A program made the translations under genes and the position numbers. DNA of 7,036 nt, from the NCBI GenBank assembly GCA_024641365.1, contig JAHEDF010000195.1, positions 1-7,036 on the forward strand, given 5' to 3'. Below are positions 1-5,710 of this stretch, piece by piece (position 1 is the stretch's first letter; each line of letters starts with the position of its first letter). A model generated the notes under the pieces. It worked only from the letters and a program-made list of their open reading frames with translations. It was not told the DNA's origin and made no database searches. The DNA comes from Planctomycetota bacterium (GTDB lineage Bacteria > Planctomycetota > UBA11346).

Positions 1-1
1 T

Positions 2-175
2 ATGGATCCAGGTCGCGTTTGGAAAGGTAAAAAAATGGCTGGTCACTATGGCGATGAGCAAGTGACAATCAAAAATTTAAAGATCGTCAGCATCGACGCA
101 GAGAGCAATCTCGTTGTGATCAAAGGTGCTATCCCTGGCCCTAACGGTGGCCTCGTTGCCATCAAACAGGCGTAA
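2..175 (+). CDS. rplC: 50S ribosomal protein L3 (uL3), 3' end only
   Basis: This is the C-terminal 57 residues of L3; the 5' part lies before the window. The reading frame is open from base 2 and ends at TAA 173-175. The visible segment [20 protein letters not shown] matches the conserved L3 region PGRVFKGKKMAGxxGxExVT, followed by [25 protein letters not shown], which resembles the usual C-terminal VVxVDAExNLLLIKGAVPG. L3 is an early 50S assembly protein. It binds 23S rRNA near the sarcin-ricin loop and sends a long loop, just upstream of this segment, toward the peptidyl-transferase centre. The next gene, rplD, begins 18 bases downstream, which fits the rpsJ-rplC-rplD order. The protein ends QA, slightly shorter than the lysine-rich tail seen in E. 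coli. Identification is secure; nothing can be said about the missing N-terminal part. Confidence 0.96.
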   Translation: MDPGRVWKGKKMAGHYGDEQVTIKNLKIVSIDAESNLVVIKGAIPGPNGGLVAIKQA

Positions 176-183
176 GGGAGGAA

Positions 184-188
184 AAGGA
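184..188 (+). promoter_or_regulatory. Shine-Dalgarno of rplD
   Basis: AAGGA lies 5 bases before the ATG at 194. A second purine block, GGGAGG at 176-181, sits 12 bases away. The nearer site is the better placed and supports the ATG at 194. Confidence 0.7.
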
Positions 189-193
189 CAGTC

Positions 194-841
194 ATGACAC
201 AGATTAAAATATTTAATGCGAGTGGTGCGGAAACCGGCACCGTAGATCTCGATCCAGCGTTGTTGGATAAAACCGTGCGCCGCGCTTTATTAAAAGAAGC
301 ATTAATTGCGCATCTTGCCAGCCAACGCCAAGGTACGCACAAAACCAAAAAGCGTGACGAAGTTGCTGGTGGCGGTAAAAAGCCATGGAAGCAAAAAGGT
401 ACAGGTCGCGCTCGCGCTGGCTCTACTCGTTCGCCAGTGTGGGTTGGTGGTGGCCATGCTAAAACAGTTGAGCCGCGTAATTACGCCTACCAATTACCTG
501 CAGGTCAACGCCGCGTCGCTTTATTATCCGGTTTACGTTATCGCTTAGAAAAAGGCGGCATCTGCGCAGTTGAAGGTTTAGAATTAGACAAACCAAATAC
601 CAAAACAGTTGCCGGCTTTTTGAAGAAAGCAGGTTTCGCTGGAAAAGGTAATTTATTGGTGAGTGAAGGTAGCCAAGCACATCTCTATACGAGTGCGCGC
701 AACATTCCTCGCACCGATGTTTCTGAACGCCGCAATCTTAACGCTGGCACTGTTTTACGTCACGCGAATGTAATTTTTACTCGCGCGGCTTTGGATGCTT
801 TGGTTGGTGAACTCAAAGCGAATAAGAAGGAAAGCGCATGA
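194..841 (+). CDS. rplD: 50S ribosomal protein L4 (uL4)
   Basis: The product has 215 residues, close to the usual 200-210 for bacterial L4. L4 binds domain I of 23S rRNA, and its long internal loop forms part of the exit-tunnel constriction together with L22. The loop is clear at about residues 47-97: THKTKKRDEVAGGGKKPW, then KQKGTGRARAGSTRSPVWVGGG. These are the family hallmarks (DEVxGGGxKPWxQKGTGRAR and SxRSPxWxGGG). The C-terminal half contains the expected RNIPRTDV segment and a final helix. The start at 194 is supported by AAGGA five bases upstream and by the normal N-terminal length. Its stop overlaps the rplW start as ATGA, which favours translational coupling. In E. coli L4 also represses the S10 operon through a leader upstream of rpsJ; that region is outside the window, so such control cannot be judged here. 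Confidence 0.98.
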   Translation: MTQIKIFNASGAETGTVDLDPALLDKTVRRALLKEALIAHLASQRQGTHKTKKRDEVAGGGKKPWKQKGTGRARAGSTRSPVWVGGGHAKTVEPRNYAYQLPAGQRRVALLSGLRYRLEKGGICAVEGLELDKPNTKTVAGFLKKAGFAGKGNLLVSEGSQAHLYTSARNIPRTDVSERRNLNAGTVLRHANVIFTRAALDALVGELKANKKESA

Positions 842-1122
842 ACCCGTACGATATAGTTCGCCGTCCACGCGTCAGCGAAAAAACAGTCCATCTGCAAAAT
901 AAGCTGAGCGCTTACACCTTCGACGTCCATCCGGATGCAAATAAGGTGCAAATTAAACAAGCCATTAAAGCTTTATTTAAAGTCGATGTGAAATCGATTA
1001 ATACCATGAACTGCCGCGGCAAAGAACGTCGGATGCGCAATAATCGCGTCCCAGGCGCAACCGCTGCTTGGAAAAAAGCTATCGTGCGCATTGCTGATGG
1101 CCAAAAGATTGAGGGGGTCTGA
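838..1122 (+). CDS. rplW: 50S ribosomal protein L23 (uL23)
   Basis: The product has 94 residues, typical of bacterial L23 (95-100). L23 sits at the polypeptide tunnel exit on 23S rRNA domain III and is the docking site for trigger factor and the signal recognition particle. The start MNPYDIVRRPRVSEKT fits the family pattern, including the VSEK segment whose glutamate is known in E. coli to contact trigger factor. ANKVQIKQAIKALFKVDVKSINTMN matches the conserved core, followed by the basic loop RGKERRMRNNRVPG and AWKKAIVRI. The C-terminus (DGQKIEGV) is short. The ATG overlaps the rplD stop by four bases and is preceded by AAGGA at 827-831, six bases upstream. No insertion or truncation is seen. 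Confidence 0.97.
   Translation: MNPYDIVRRPRVSEKTVHLQNKLSAYTFDVHPDANKVQIKQAIKALFKVDVKSINTMNCRGKERRMRNNRVPGATAAWKKAIVRIADGQKIEGV
1111..1117 (+). promoter_or_regulatory. Shine-Dalgarno that sets the rplB start
   Basis: GAGGGGG lies inside the end of rplW, six bases before the ATG at 1124. It favours that ATG over the in-frame TTG at 1091, which would add 11 residues inside rplW that L2 proteins do not have. Confidence 0.75.
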
Positions 1123-1123
1123 G

Positions 1124-1975
1124 ATGGGTTTCCGTAAACTCCATTGTGCAAGCCCAGGAGCGCGTCACGCGACTATTCCTGATTTTAAAGAGCTCACAAA
1201 ATCAAAACCTGAAAAATCGCTAATTGTCAAAATAAAATATCGCGCTGGTCGCAATAGTGCTGGTCGTATTACGAACTGGCACAAAGGCGATCGTCATCCA
1301 CGCATGTATCGCATGGTTGATTTTGGTCGTAAGAAATTTGACGTCGAAGGCACGGTTGCCGCAATTGAATACGATCCAAATCGCAACTGCCGCATCGCTC
1401 TCGTCCATTATGCTGATGGCGCTAAAGGTTATATTTTAGCTGCTAAAGATTTAAATGTTGGCGCAAAAGTACAAAGTTTCAGTGCTGCTGGTGAGCCTGC
1501 TATTGGCAACAGCTTGTTACTCAAACATATCCCACAGGGCCTCAATATTCACAACGTTGAATTGCAACCTGGTCGTGGCGGACAATTTGCTCGCTCAGCC
1601 GGTGCTTATGCACGATTGATGGCGATTGATGGCGATACCGCTATTATTTCTCTGCCATCTGGTGAATTACGTCGCGTACCTGCAGCTGGCCGTGCTACCA
1701 TTGGTGAAGTTGGCAATTCAGAAGCCAATACCCGTAAAATAGGTAAAGCTGGTCGCAACCGCTGGCTGGGTATTCGTCCAACCGTGCGCGGTAATGCCAT
1801 GAACCCAATCGCCCATCCATTAGGTGGTGGTGAAGGTCACAGTAACGGCGGCCGTCAACACTGTACGCCATGGGGCGTGCTCGAGGGCACCAAGACCCGT
1901 AAACGTAAAAACCGTAATAATGTCTTCATCATCCGTCGTCGCGACGGTAAGACCCTGACCGCGGAGAAAAAATAA
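1124..1975 (+). CDS. rplB: 50S ribosomal protein L2 (uL2)
   Basis: The product has 283 residues, slightly longer than E. coli L2 (273). L2 is a primary 23S rRNA binder (domain IV), needed for subunit joining and for peptidyl-transferase centre integrity. Clear family segments are SPGARH (residues 10-15), GRNSAGRIT (42-50), EYDPNRNCRIALVHYADG (82-99), IHNVELQPGRGGQFARSAGAYA (142-163), RATIGEVGN (190-198), GKAGRNRWLGIRPTVRGNAMNP (207-228) and a basic tail. Two normally near-invariant places differ. The loop after GRIT reads NWHKGDRHPR instead of a TRHxGGGHKx-like sequence. The active-site-proximal segment reads PIAHPLGGGEGH instead of PVDHPHGGGEGR, although the histidine equivalent to E. coli H229 is kept (residue 231). 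The reading frame is intact throughout, so these look like real substitutions. The start at 1124 is chosen for its Shine-Dalgarno and N-terminal length; it lies one base after the rplW stop. Confidence 0.98.
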   Translation: MGFRKLHCASPGARHATIPDFKELTKSKPEKSLIVKIKYRAGRNSAGRITNWHKGDRHPRMYRMVDFGRKKFDVEGTVAAIEYDPNRNCRIALVHYADGAKGYILAAKDLNVGAKVQSFSAAGEPAIGNSLLLKHIPQGLNIHNVELQPGRGGQFARSAGAYARLMAIDGDTAIISLPSGELRRVPAAGRATIGEVGNSEANTRKIGKAGRNRWLGIRPTVRGNAMNPIAHPLGGGEGHSNGGRQHCTPWGVLEGTKTRKRKNRNNVFIIRRRDGKTLTAEKK

Positions 1976-1978
1976 ACC

Positions 1979-2245
1979 ATGAGCCGCAGTTCACGCAAAG
2001 GTCCCTATGTGGACATCAAGCTTCTCGGAAAAGTCGAAAAGCAAAAACAAGATAACCAGCGTACCCCAATTAAAACCTGGGCACGTGCATGCACCGTGGT
2101 GCCCGATTTTATCGGACACACCTTCTCGGTGCATAACGGCAAAAGTTTCACCCAAGTATTTATTACCGACAATATGGTTGGCCATAAATTAGGTGAATTT
2201 TCGGTTACCCGTAAATTCTCGGGTCACGGCAACGATAAGAAATAA
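1979..2245 (+). CDS. rpsS: 30S ribosomal protein S19 (uS19)
   Basis: The product has 88 residues, within the usual 87-95. S19 lies in the 30S head in complex with S13, binds 16S rRNA and approaches the decoding site and the intersubunit bridge to the 50S. The sequence shows [11 protein letters not shown] at the N-terminus, [25 protein letters not shown] in the middle (residues 31-55), and the hallmark [10 protein letters not shown] (65-74). The normally conserved TRTFRGH appears as TRKFSGH. The IKTWARACT.. VPDF..GHTF pattern reminds me of planctomycete and chlamydial S19 proteins; this is recollection. The gene starts three bases after rplB. The only Shine-Dalgarno candidate is GGAG at 1963-1966, 12 bases before the ATG, so initiation may depend on coupling to rplB. 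Confidence 0.97.
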   Translation: MSRSSRKGPYVDIKLLGKVEKQKQDNQRTPIKTWARACTVVPDFIGHTFSVHNGKSFTQVFITDNMVGHKLGEFSVTRKFSGHGNDKK

Positions 2246-2259
2246 GGACAGGCACTAAA

Positions 2260-2601
2260 ATGAGCACTATCCAATTCACCGCCGTTGGCCGCAATGCCCG
2301 CATCAGCCCAACCAAGGTGCGCCCATCGGCGAACCTGATCAAAGGCCGTCGCGTGGAAGATGCGATCAACATTCTTCGTTTCCAAGATCGTCGCGGATCA
2401 GTTGTATTACGTAAGGTGCTGGAAAGCGCCGTTGCAAATGCAGCAAACGTGGGCGGCATCGACCCAATGGATTTATCCGTTGTTGATGCGCGCGTGGATT
2501 CGGGTTTCACCATTAAGCGTTACCGCCCGGCCTCACGTGGTCGTAGTTCGGCTCGTAACAAACAATGCAGTCACGTCACCGTTGCTGTAGCGAAGATCTG
2601 A
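2260..2601 (+). CDS. rplV: 50S ribosomal protein L22 (uL22)
   Basis: The product has 113 residues, matching the usual 110-115. L22 contacts all 23S rRNA domains, and its long beta-hairpin lines the exit tunnel opposite L4. It is a known site of macrolide-resistance mutations and peptide-stalling contacts. The N-terminus contains ISPTKVRPSANLIKGRRVEDAINIL (residues 15-39), the family RxSxxKxRxVADLIRGK pattern. KVLESAVANA (52-61) matches the conserved helix. The hairpin region KRYRPASRGRSSARNKQCSHVTV (86-108) has the same length as E. coli [23 protein letters not shown], so no tunnel-hairpin deletion is present. AAGGA at 2244-2248 overlaps the rpsS stop and lies 11 bases from the ATG, a little long but usable. 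No oddities beyond normal divergence. Confidence 0.97.
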   Translation: MSTIQFTAVGRNARISPTKVRPSANLIKGRRVEDAINILRFQDRRGSVVLRKVLESAVANAANVGGIDPMDLSVVDARVDSGFTIKRYRPASRGRSSARNKQCSHVTVAVAKI

Positions 2602-2614
2602 GAAGGACGACACC

Positions 2615-3259
2615 ATGGGCCATAAGATTAATCCACTTGGTTTCCGCATCGGCGTCACCGAACCACATCGTTCGGTTTGGTTTGCCAAAGGAAAACGCTA
2701 CAGCCAATTAGTGGTGCAGGATTATAAAATCCGCCAACATTTAAAAGATCGCTTTGCATCTGCTGCGATCGAAAAAATAATTATCGAACGCAAAACTGAC
2801 CGCATGACCATCACCATGCATGCCGGTCGTCCTGGTGTTATTATTGGTAAACGCGGTTCAGAAATTGAAGCGTTGACCAAGCACATGGAAAAGATCGCTG
2901 GTCAAAACGTCAAAGTAAATATTCAAGAAGTGCGCAAGCCAGATACCTGCGCACAATTGGTCGCAGAAAATGTTGCTGAGCAATTAGCCCGCCGCGGTTC
3001 ATTCCGTCGTGCGATGAAACGCGCCGTAGAAAATGCGATGCGCGAAGGTGCAAAAGGCTGCAATGTAAAAATTAGTGGTCGTTTAGGCGGCGCTGAAATT
3101 GCTCGTGTTGAAAATGACATGCAAGGCAGCGTTCCGCTCAACAGTCTCAACACCAGAATCGATTACGGTTATGCTGTAGCGAAAACTGGTTATGGCATCA
3201 TTGGTGTGCGCGTGTGGGTAAACCACGGCAAGTACGCTGATTTGAATAAGGAAGGGTAA
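2615..3259 (+). CDS. rpsC: 30S ribosomal protein S3 (uS3)
   Basis: The product has 214 residues; bacterial S3 is usually 210-240. S3 sits on the solvent side of the 30S head, forms part of the mRNA entry tunnel with S4 and S5, and contributes to mRNA unwinding. The N-terminus MGHKINPLGFRIG is diagnostic. A type II KH domain is visible with its GxxG loop at residues 78-81 in HAGRPGVIIGKRGSEIE. SFRRAMKRA carries basic residues at 131, 132 and 135, the positions linked in E. coli to mRNA helicase activity. The C-terminal S3 domain contains ISGRLGGAEIAR (153-164) and GSVPLNSLNTRIDYGYA (171-187). The tail stops soon after WVNHGKYAD, lacking the basic C-terminal extension of some phyla. AAGGA at 2603-2607, seven bases upstream, supports the ATG. 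Confidence 0.98.
   Translation: MGHKINPLGFRIGVTEPHRSVWFAKGKRYSQLVVQDYKIRQHLKDRFASAAIEKIIIERKTDRMTITMHAGRPGVIIGKRGSEIEALTKHMEKIAGQNVKVNIQEVRKPDTCAQLVAENVAEQLARRGSFRRAMKRAVENAMREGAKGCNVKISGRLGGAEIARVENDMQGSVPLNSLNTRIDYGYAVAKTGYGIIGVRVWVNHGKYADLNKEG
3248..3256 (+). promoter_or_regulatory. Shine-Dalgarno of rplP
   Basis: AAGGAAGGG spans the last codons of rpsC and ends seven bases before the ATG at 3264. It is one of the longest purine matches in the window and suggests strong, coupled initiation of L16. Confidence 0.7.
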
Positions 3260-3263
3260 TTAT

Positions 3264-3689
3264 ATGCCTTTGATCCCAGCTCGCGTCAAACGCCGCAAAC
3301 CACATACCCGTGGTTACCGCTTAGATCATACCGCAACGCGCTGCAATAAAGTCGCGTTTGGCGACTACGGCATTCAAGTTTTGGAATCGGGCAAAATTAC
3401 TGCTCGTCAAATTGAAGCCGCTCGTGTTGCTGCTGGTCACTACTTAGGCCGCGTTGGTAAAATGTGGCTGCGTATTTTTCCGCACACGCCAGTGACAAAG
3501 CATCCTGCTGAATCACGCATGGGTTCGGGTAAAGGTGAAGTCGATTACTGGATGCAGCACGTTGATGCTGGCACCGTAATTTTTGAATTTGCCGGTATTA
3601 CCCCGGATCAAGCTCGTGAAACATTGCGTCGTCAGGCATTTAAATTGCCGATGAAAACGCGCATGATTACGCGTGACGATAAAGCATAA
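3264..3689 (+). CDS. rplP: 50S ribosomal protein L16 (uL16)
   Basis: The product has 141 residues, close to the usual 135-140. L16 is a late-assembling 50S protein that contacts the A-site tRNA and helps organise the peptidyl-transferase centre. Recognisable blocks are VAFGDYGIQVLESGKITARQIEAAR (residues 30-54), WLRIFPHTPVTKHPAESRMGSGKGEVDYW (68-96) and KLPMKTRMITRDD (128-139). R85 in SRMGSGKG aligns with E. coli R81, which is hydroxylated by an oxygenase there; whether that occurs here is unknown. Two small deviations occur near the N-terminus: the basic segment before VAFG is about four residues longer than in E. coli, and the usual TRGN is TRCN. The gene begins four bases after rpsC. The following gap to rpmC (38 bases) is the first loose junction in the cluster. 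Confidence 0.97.
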   Translation: MPLIPARVKRRKPHTRGYRLDHTATRCNKVAFGDYGIQVLESGKITARQIEAARVAAGHYLGRVGKMWLRIFPHTPVTKHPAESRMGSGKGEVDYWMQHVDAGTVIFEFAGITPDQARETLRRQAFKLPMKTRMITRDDKA

Positions 3690-3727
3690 TATTAATTAGC
3701 ATTTATATAAAGAATACGGAACGAATC

Positions 3728-3943
3728 ATGAAAAAATCAGCAAAAGCGGAATTGCGCGATAAATCGCTCGACGACCTCAAGGCCTTAGTCAAAGAAGCGC
3801 GCGACGGTTTAATGAATAATCGTTTTGCAAAAGCGGTTGAAGGCAAAGCCATCACTATCAAGCAACGCGAACAACGCCGCCAGGTTGCACGTTTGGAAAC
3901 CATGATTGCCGAAAAGACCGCCGCTAAGGCAGGAGCTAAATAA
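3728..3943 (+). CDS. rpmC: 50S ribosomal protein L29 (uL29)
   Basis: The product has 71 residues, normal for L29 (60-75). L29 is a small two-helix protein next to L23 at the tunnel exit. The pattern [33 protein letters not shown] (residues 8-40) corresponds to the family LRxxSxxELxxxLxxLRxELxxLRFQxAx[20 protein letters not shown] (46-63) corresponds to the second helix RxxRRxIARIxTxLxE. An alanine/lysine tail follows. The central FNLRFQ appears as MNNRFAK. Position between rplP and rpsQ confirms the call. The start ATG at 3728 is preceded by CGGA at 3717-3720, seven bases away, a minimal Shine-Dalgarno. The stop TAA overlaps the rpsQ ATG by one base (TAATG), so the two are probably translationally coupled. 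Confidence 0.94.
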   Translation: MKKSAKAELRDKSLDDLKALVKEARDGLMNNRFAKAVEGKAITIKQREQRRQVARLETMIAEKTAAKAGAK

Positions 3944-4227
3944 TGAATACCGCCGCCGTAGCCCCAGCAGCAGCAACCCGTGGAAATCGTAAGCGCGTTA
4001 TTGGCGTCGTGGTCAGTGACAAAATGTCAAAAACCCGCGTTGTCGAAGTAACGGAACATTACCGTCATCCGATGTATGGTAAGTACCTCAAGCGCTCACA
4101 AAAATTTCATATTCATGATGAAACCAATGACAGTAAAATGGGCGACAAAGTGCAAATTATTGAAACCCGTCCACTCTCGAAAACAAAACGTTGGCGCTTA
4201 ATGAAAGTGCTCGAACGCGCTGTCTAA
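3943..4227 (+). CDS. rpsQ: 30S ribosomal protein S17 (uS17), with Ala-rich N-terminal extension
   Basis: The product has 94 residues; S17 is commonly 80-90. S17 is an early 30S assembly protein with an OB fold that binds 16S rRNA in the body. The core begins at about residue 14 with [23 protein letters not shown]. It continues with [21 protein letters not shown] (40-60, the HPxYGKxxxRSxKFxxHDE signature), [20 protein letters not shown] (67-86) and a short tail. The first 13 residues ([13 protein letters not shown]) are an alanine-rich extension not found in E. coli S17. The start at 3943 is supported by AGGAG at 3931-3935, seven bases upstream, and by the TAATG junction with rpmC. No later ATG lies before the core, which favours a genuine extension. 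The ending KTKRWRL is a pattern I associate with PVC-group S17. Confidence 0.97.
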   Translation: MNTAAVAPAAATRGNRKRVIGVVVSDKMSKTRVVEVTEHYRHPMYGKYLKRSQKFHIHDETNDSKMGDKVQIIETRPLSKTKRWRLMKVLERAV

Positions 4228-4279
4228 TTTTTATTCACGTAATTAATTTCACTCTTCACCGTAAGCGAAAGCAGCTTTT

Positions 4280-4648
4280 ATGATTCAGATGCAGACCTAC
4301 CTGGATGTGGCCGACAATAGCGGCGCCAAAAAGGCCATGTGCATCAAGGTGCTCGGCGGCAGTCACCGTCGTTATGCCCATGTCGGCGACGTCATCGTCG
4401 TTGCCATTAAAAAGGCCATTCCTAATTCAGAAGTAAAACAAAAAGCTATCACCAAAGCTGTAATCGTGCGCACAGCTGCGACGATTCGCCGTGAAGATGG
4501 CAGCACCGTTCGCTTCGATAACAACGCCGTGGTGTTGCTGGATAAAGATGAAAATCCAGTTGGCACTCGTGTGTTCGGACCAGTCGCTCGTGAACTGCGC
4601 GGTAAGAAATTTATGAAGATTGTTTCGCTCGCACCGGAAGTGGTCTGA
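4280..4648 (+). CDS. rplN: 50S ribosomal protein L14 (uL14)
   Basis: The product has exactly 122 residues, the classic bacterial L14 length. L14 binds 23S rRNA, takes part in intersubunit bridges with 16S rRNA helix 14, and is the docking site of the silencing factor RsfS. The N-terminus [28 protein letters not shown] is diagnostic. [20 protein letters not shown], the [19 protein letters not shown] segment (residues 75-93) and [28 protein letters not shown] (95-122) complete the family pattern. In the classical layout this gene opens the spc operon. Here it follows rpsQ after 52 AT-rich bases, with no evident Shine-Dalgarno before the ATG, so how it is initiated is unclear. The protein itself shows no anomaly. 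Confidence 0.98.
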   Translation: MIQMQTYLDVADNSGAKKAMCIKVLGGSHRRYAHVGDVIVVAIKKAIPNSEVKQKAITKAVIVRTAATIRREDGSTVRFDNNAVVLLDKDENPVGTRVFGPVARELRGKKFMKIVSLAPEVV

Positions 4649-4671
4649 GTCAACGATATACACTTTTAATA

Positions 4672-4687
4672 TAAACGGATCTTAGTC
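4672..4687 (+). promoter_or_regulatory. Translation leader of rplX with minimal Shine-Dalgarno
   Basis: TAAACG (4672-4677) and CTTAG (4681-4685) precede the ATG at 4688; the GGA core is at 4677-4679. The leader of rplE (5110-5127) carries the same two blocks. GGA is a plausible weak ribosome binding site; a role for the other bases is inference. Confidence 0.35.
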
Positions 4688-5065
4688 ATGCCTAGTAAAG
4701 TGAAGCTTCCCAAGCCAGAAAAACAGCTCAAATGCCATGTGCGCACCGGCGATCAAGTCATTGTGATCAGTGGCGCAAACAAGGGCAAAAAAGGCACCGT
4801 CATTAAAGTTTTCACCCAAGATCAACGTGCGTTGATTGAAGGCGATGCTGCCGTGTACGACACGAAGCATGTTAAAGCAAATCCACAAGCAGGCATCGAA
4901 GGGGGGCGCGTTCAGCGCTTACGCCCAATGCATGTTAGTAAACTAGCTTTGATTGATCCAACCACCGGAAAAGCAGCAACGCGCGTAAAACATGAACGCA
5001 GTGCTGACGGTGTTATTCGCGTAGCGAGAAAATCGGGCCACCGTTTTCCAGCAACGAGTAAATAA
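4688..5065 (+). CDS. rplX: 50S ribosomal protein L24 (uL24)
   Basis: The product has 125 residues, longer than the usual 100-110. L24 is an assembly initiator that binds the 5' region of 23S rRNA. The KOW motif is evident at about residues 18-42: VRTGDQVIVISGANKGKKGTVIKVF. The central part shows EGDAAVYDTKHVKANPQAGIEGGRV (51-75), corresponding to VEGVNxxxKHxKPxxxxxxGGI. The following MHVSKLALIDPTTGKAATRV (81-100) matches the bacterial C-terminal IHxSNVxLxDPxTGKxTRV. Compared with E. coli there is an N-terminal extension of roughly 15 residues (PSKVKLPKPEKQLKC) and a basic tail ending GHRFPATSK. In the family, the NPEGGI-like segment reads IEGGR, and IHVSNV reads MHVSKL. No internal ATG precedes the KOW domain, so the longer N-terminus is likely real. 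Confidence 0.96.
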   Translation: MPSKVKLPKPEKQLKCHVRTGDQVIVISGANKGKKGTVIKVFTQDQRALIEGDAAVYDTKHVKANPQAGIEGGRVQRLRPMHVSKLALIDPTTGKAATRVKHERSADGVIRVARKSGHRFPATSK

Positions 5066-5109
5066 CTTTTTTCATAGTAAACACACCGCGACATAAACAG
5101 CAGACAGCG

Positions 5110-5127
5110 TAAACGAGAAACTTAGCC
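5110..5127 (+). promoter_or_regulatory. Translation leader of rplE
   Basis: TAAACG (5110-5115) and CTTAG (5121-5125) repeat the arrangement before rplX. The only Shine-Dalgarno-like core is GAGA at 5115-5118, nine bases before the ATG. In E. coli the rplX-rplE junction contains the S8 operator; I cannot recognise an S8-binding helix in this gap. Confidence 0.3.
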
Positions 5128-5697
5128 ATGACCACCGCAACAGTGCAGAAGCCAATTCGCCAACAGTACAAAGATGTACTGCCAGAAATCCTCAAGCAAC
5201 ACGGCATCAAGAATAAACTTGCTGGCCCAACCATTGATAAAATTTCTTTAAATATGGGTGTTGGTCGTGCGATTGCGAACGGCGAAATATTAAACATCGT
5301 TACTGAACATTTGACGTTATTGGCTGGTCAAAAAGCGACCGTTACCAAAGCGAAAAAAGCAGTTGCGAATTTTCGTTCACGTATTGGTGTCAAAATTGGT
5401 TGCCGCGTCACCTTACGCGGTGAACGTATGTGGACCTTTTTAGATAAGCTGATCAACCTTGCTATTCCACGTATCAAAGACTTCCGTGGTATTAGCCCAA
5501 AAGGCTTTGATGGTCGCGGTAATTATAACATGGGCTTGCGTGAACAAGCGCTCTTCCACGAAGTAACCCTCGATAAATTAGAACACAATCAAGGTTTAAA
5601 TATTACAATTTGCATCAAAAATAGCACTGATGCCATTAGCTTCGATTTACTCAAAGCGATGGGCATGCCTTTCCGCGAAACCCAAGCCAAGAAATAA
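5128..5697 (+). CDS. rplE: 50S ribosomal protein L5 (uL5)
   Basis: The product has 189 residues, slightly longer than the usual 178-180. L5 binds 5S rRNA with L18 in the central protuberance and contacts the P-site tRNA and S13. Family blocks are [11 protein letters not shown] (residues 39-49), [58 protein letters not shown] (64-121), [20 protein letters not shown] (127-146) and LLKAMGMPF at the C-terminus. The N-terminus ([22 protein letters not shown]) is a few residues longer than in E. coli, with the start ATG at 5128 being the first in the frame. The Shine-Dalgarno is weak. The gene lies 62 bases after rplX and 13 bases before rpsN. No anomaly is seen in the 5S-binding region. Confidence 0.98.
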   Translation: MTTATVQKPIRQQYKDVLPEILKQHGIKNKLAGPTIDKISLNMGVGRAIANGEILNIVTEHLTLLAGQKATVTKAKKAVANFRSRIGVKIGCRVTLRGERMWTFLDKLINLAIPRIKDFRGISPKGFDGRGNYNMGLREQALFHEVTLDKLEHNQGLNITICIKNSTDAISFDLLKAMGMPFRETQAKK

Positions 5698-5710
5698 GAA
5701 CGAGTACACC

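Noticed and set aside
46..348. Open reading frame of 100 codons on the minus strand over the rplC-rplD junction
   Set aside because: It lies antisense to two secure ribosomal protein genes, has no recognisable family pattern, and is explained as a shadow of their coding bias.
1091..1123. Upstream TTG as the start of rplB
   Set aside because: It would add 11 residues not seen in L2 and lie within rplW; the ATG at 1124 has its own strong Shine-Dalgarno.
2205..2513. Open reading frame of 102 codons on the minus strand over rpsS-rplV
   Set aside because: Antisense to conserved genes with no family features. The other minus-strand frames (for example 4372-4653, 5589-5921 and 6530-6823) were rejected for the same reason.
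3690..3727. Possible internal promoter with a TATA-rich -10-like stretch before rpmC
   Set aside because: The whole gap is AT-rich and I find no matching -35 at the right distance, so the resemblance is not informative.
5067..5072. Run of six T after rplX as a terminator
   Set aside because: No adjacent stem precedes it; the nearest inverted repeat is only four bases (CGTT/AACG) and is separated from the run by about ten bases.
5066..5127. S8 autoregulatory operator between rplX and rplE, as in E. coli
   Set aside because: I could not find a helix-21-like stem in this gap. Covariation or structure prediction would be needed before claiming one.
5630..5710. Upstream in-frame ATG for rpsN inside rplE
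   Set aside because: S14 proteins begin with the MAKKS pattern found at 5711, and the resulting 101 residues are the exact family length.
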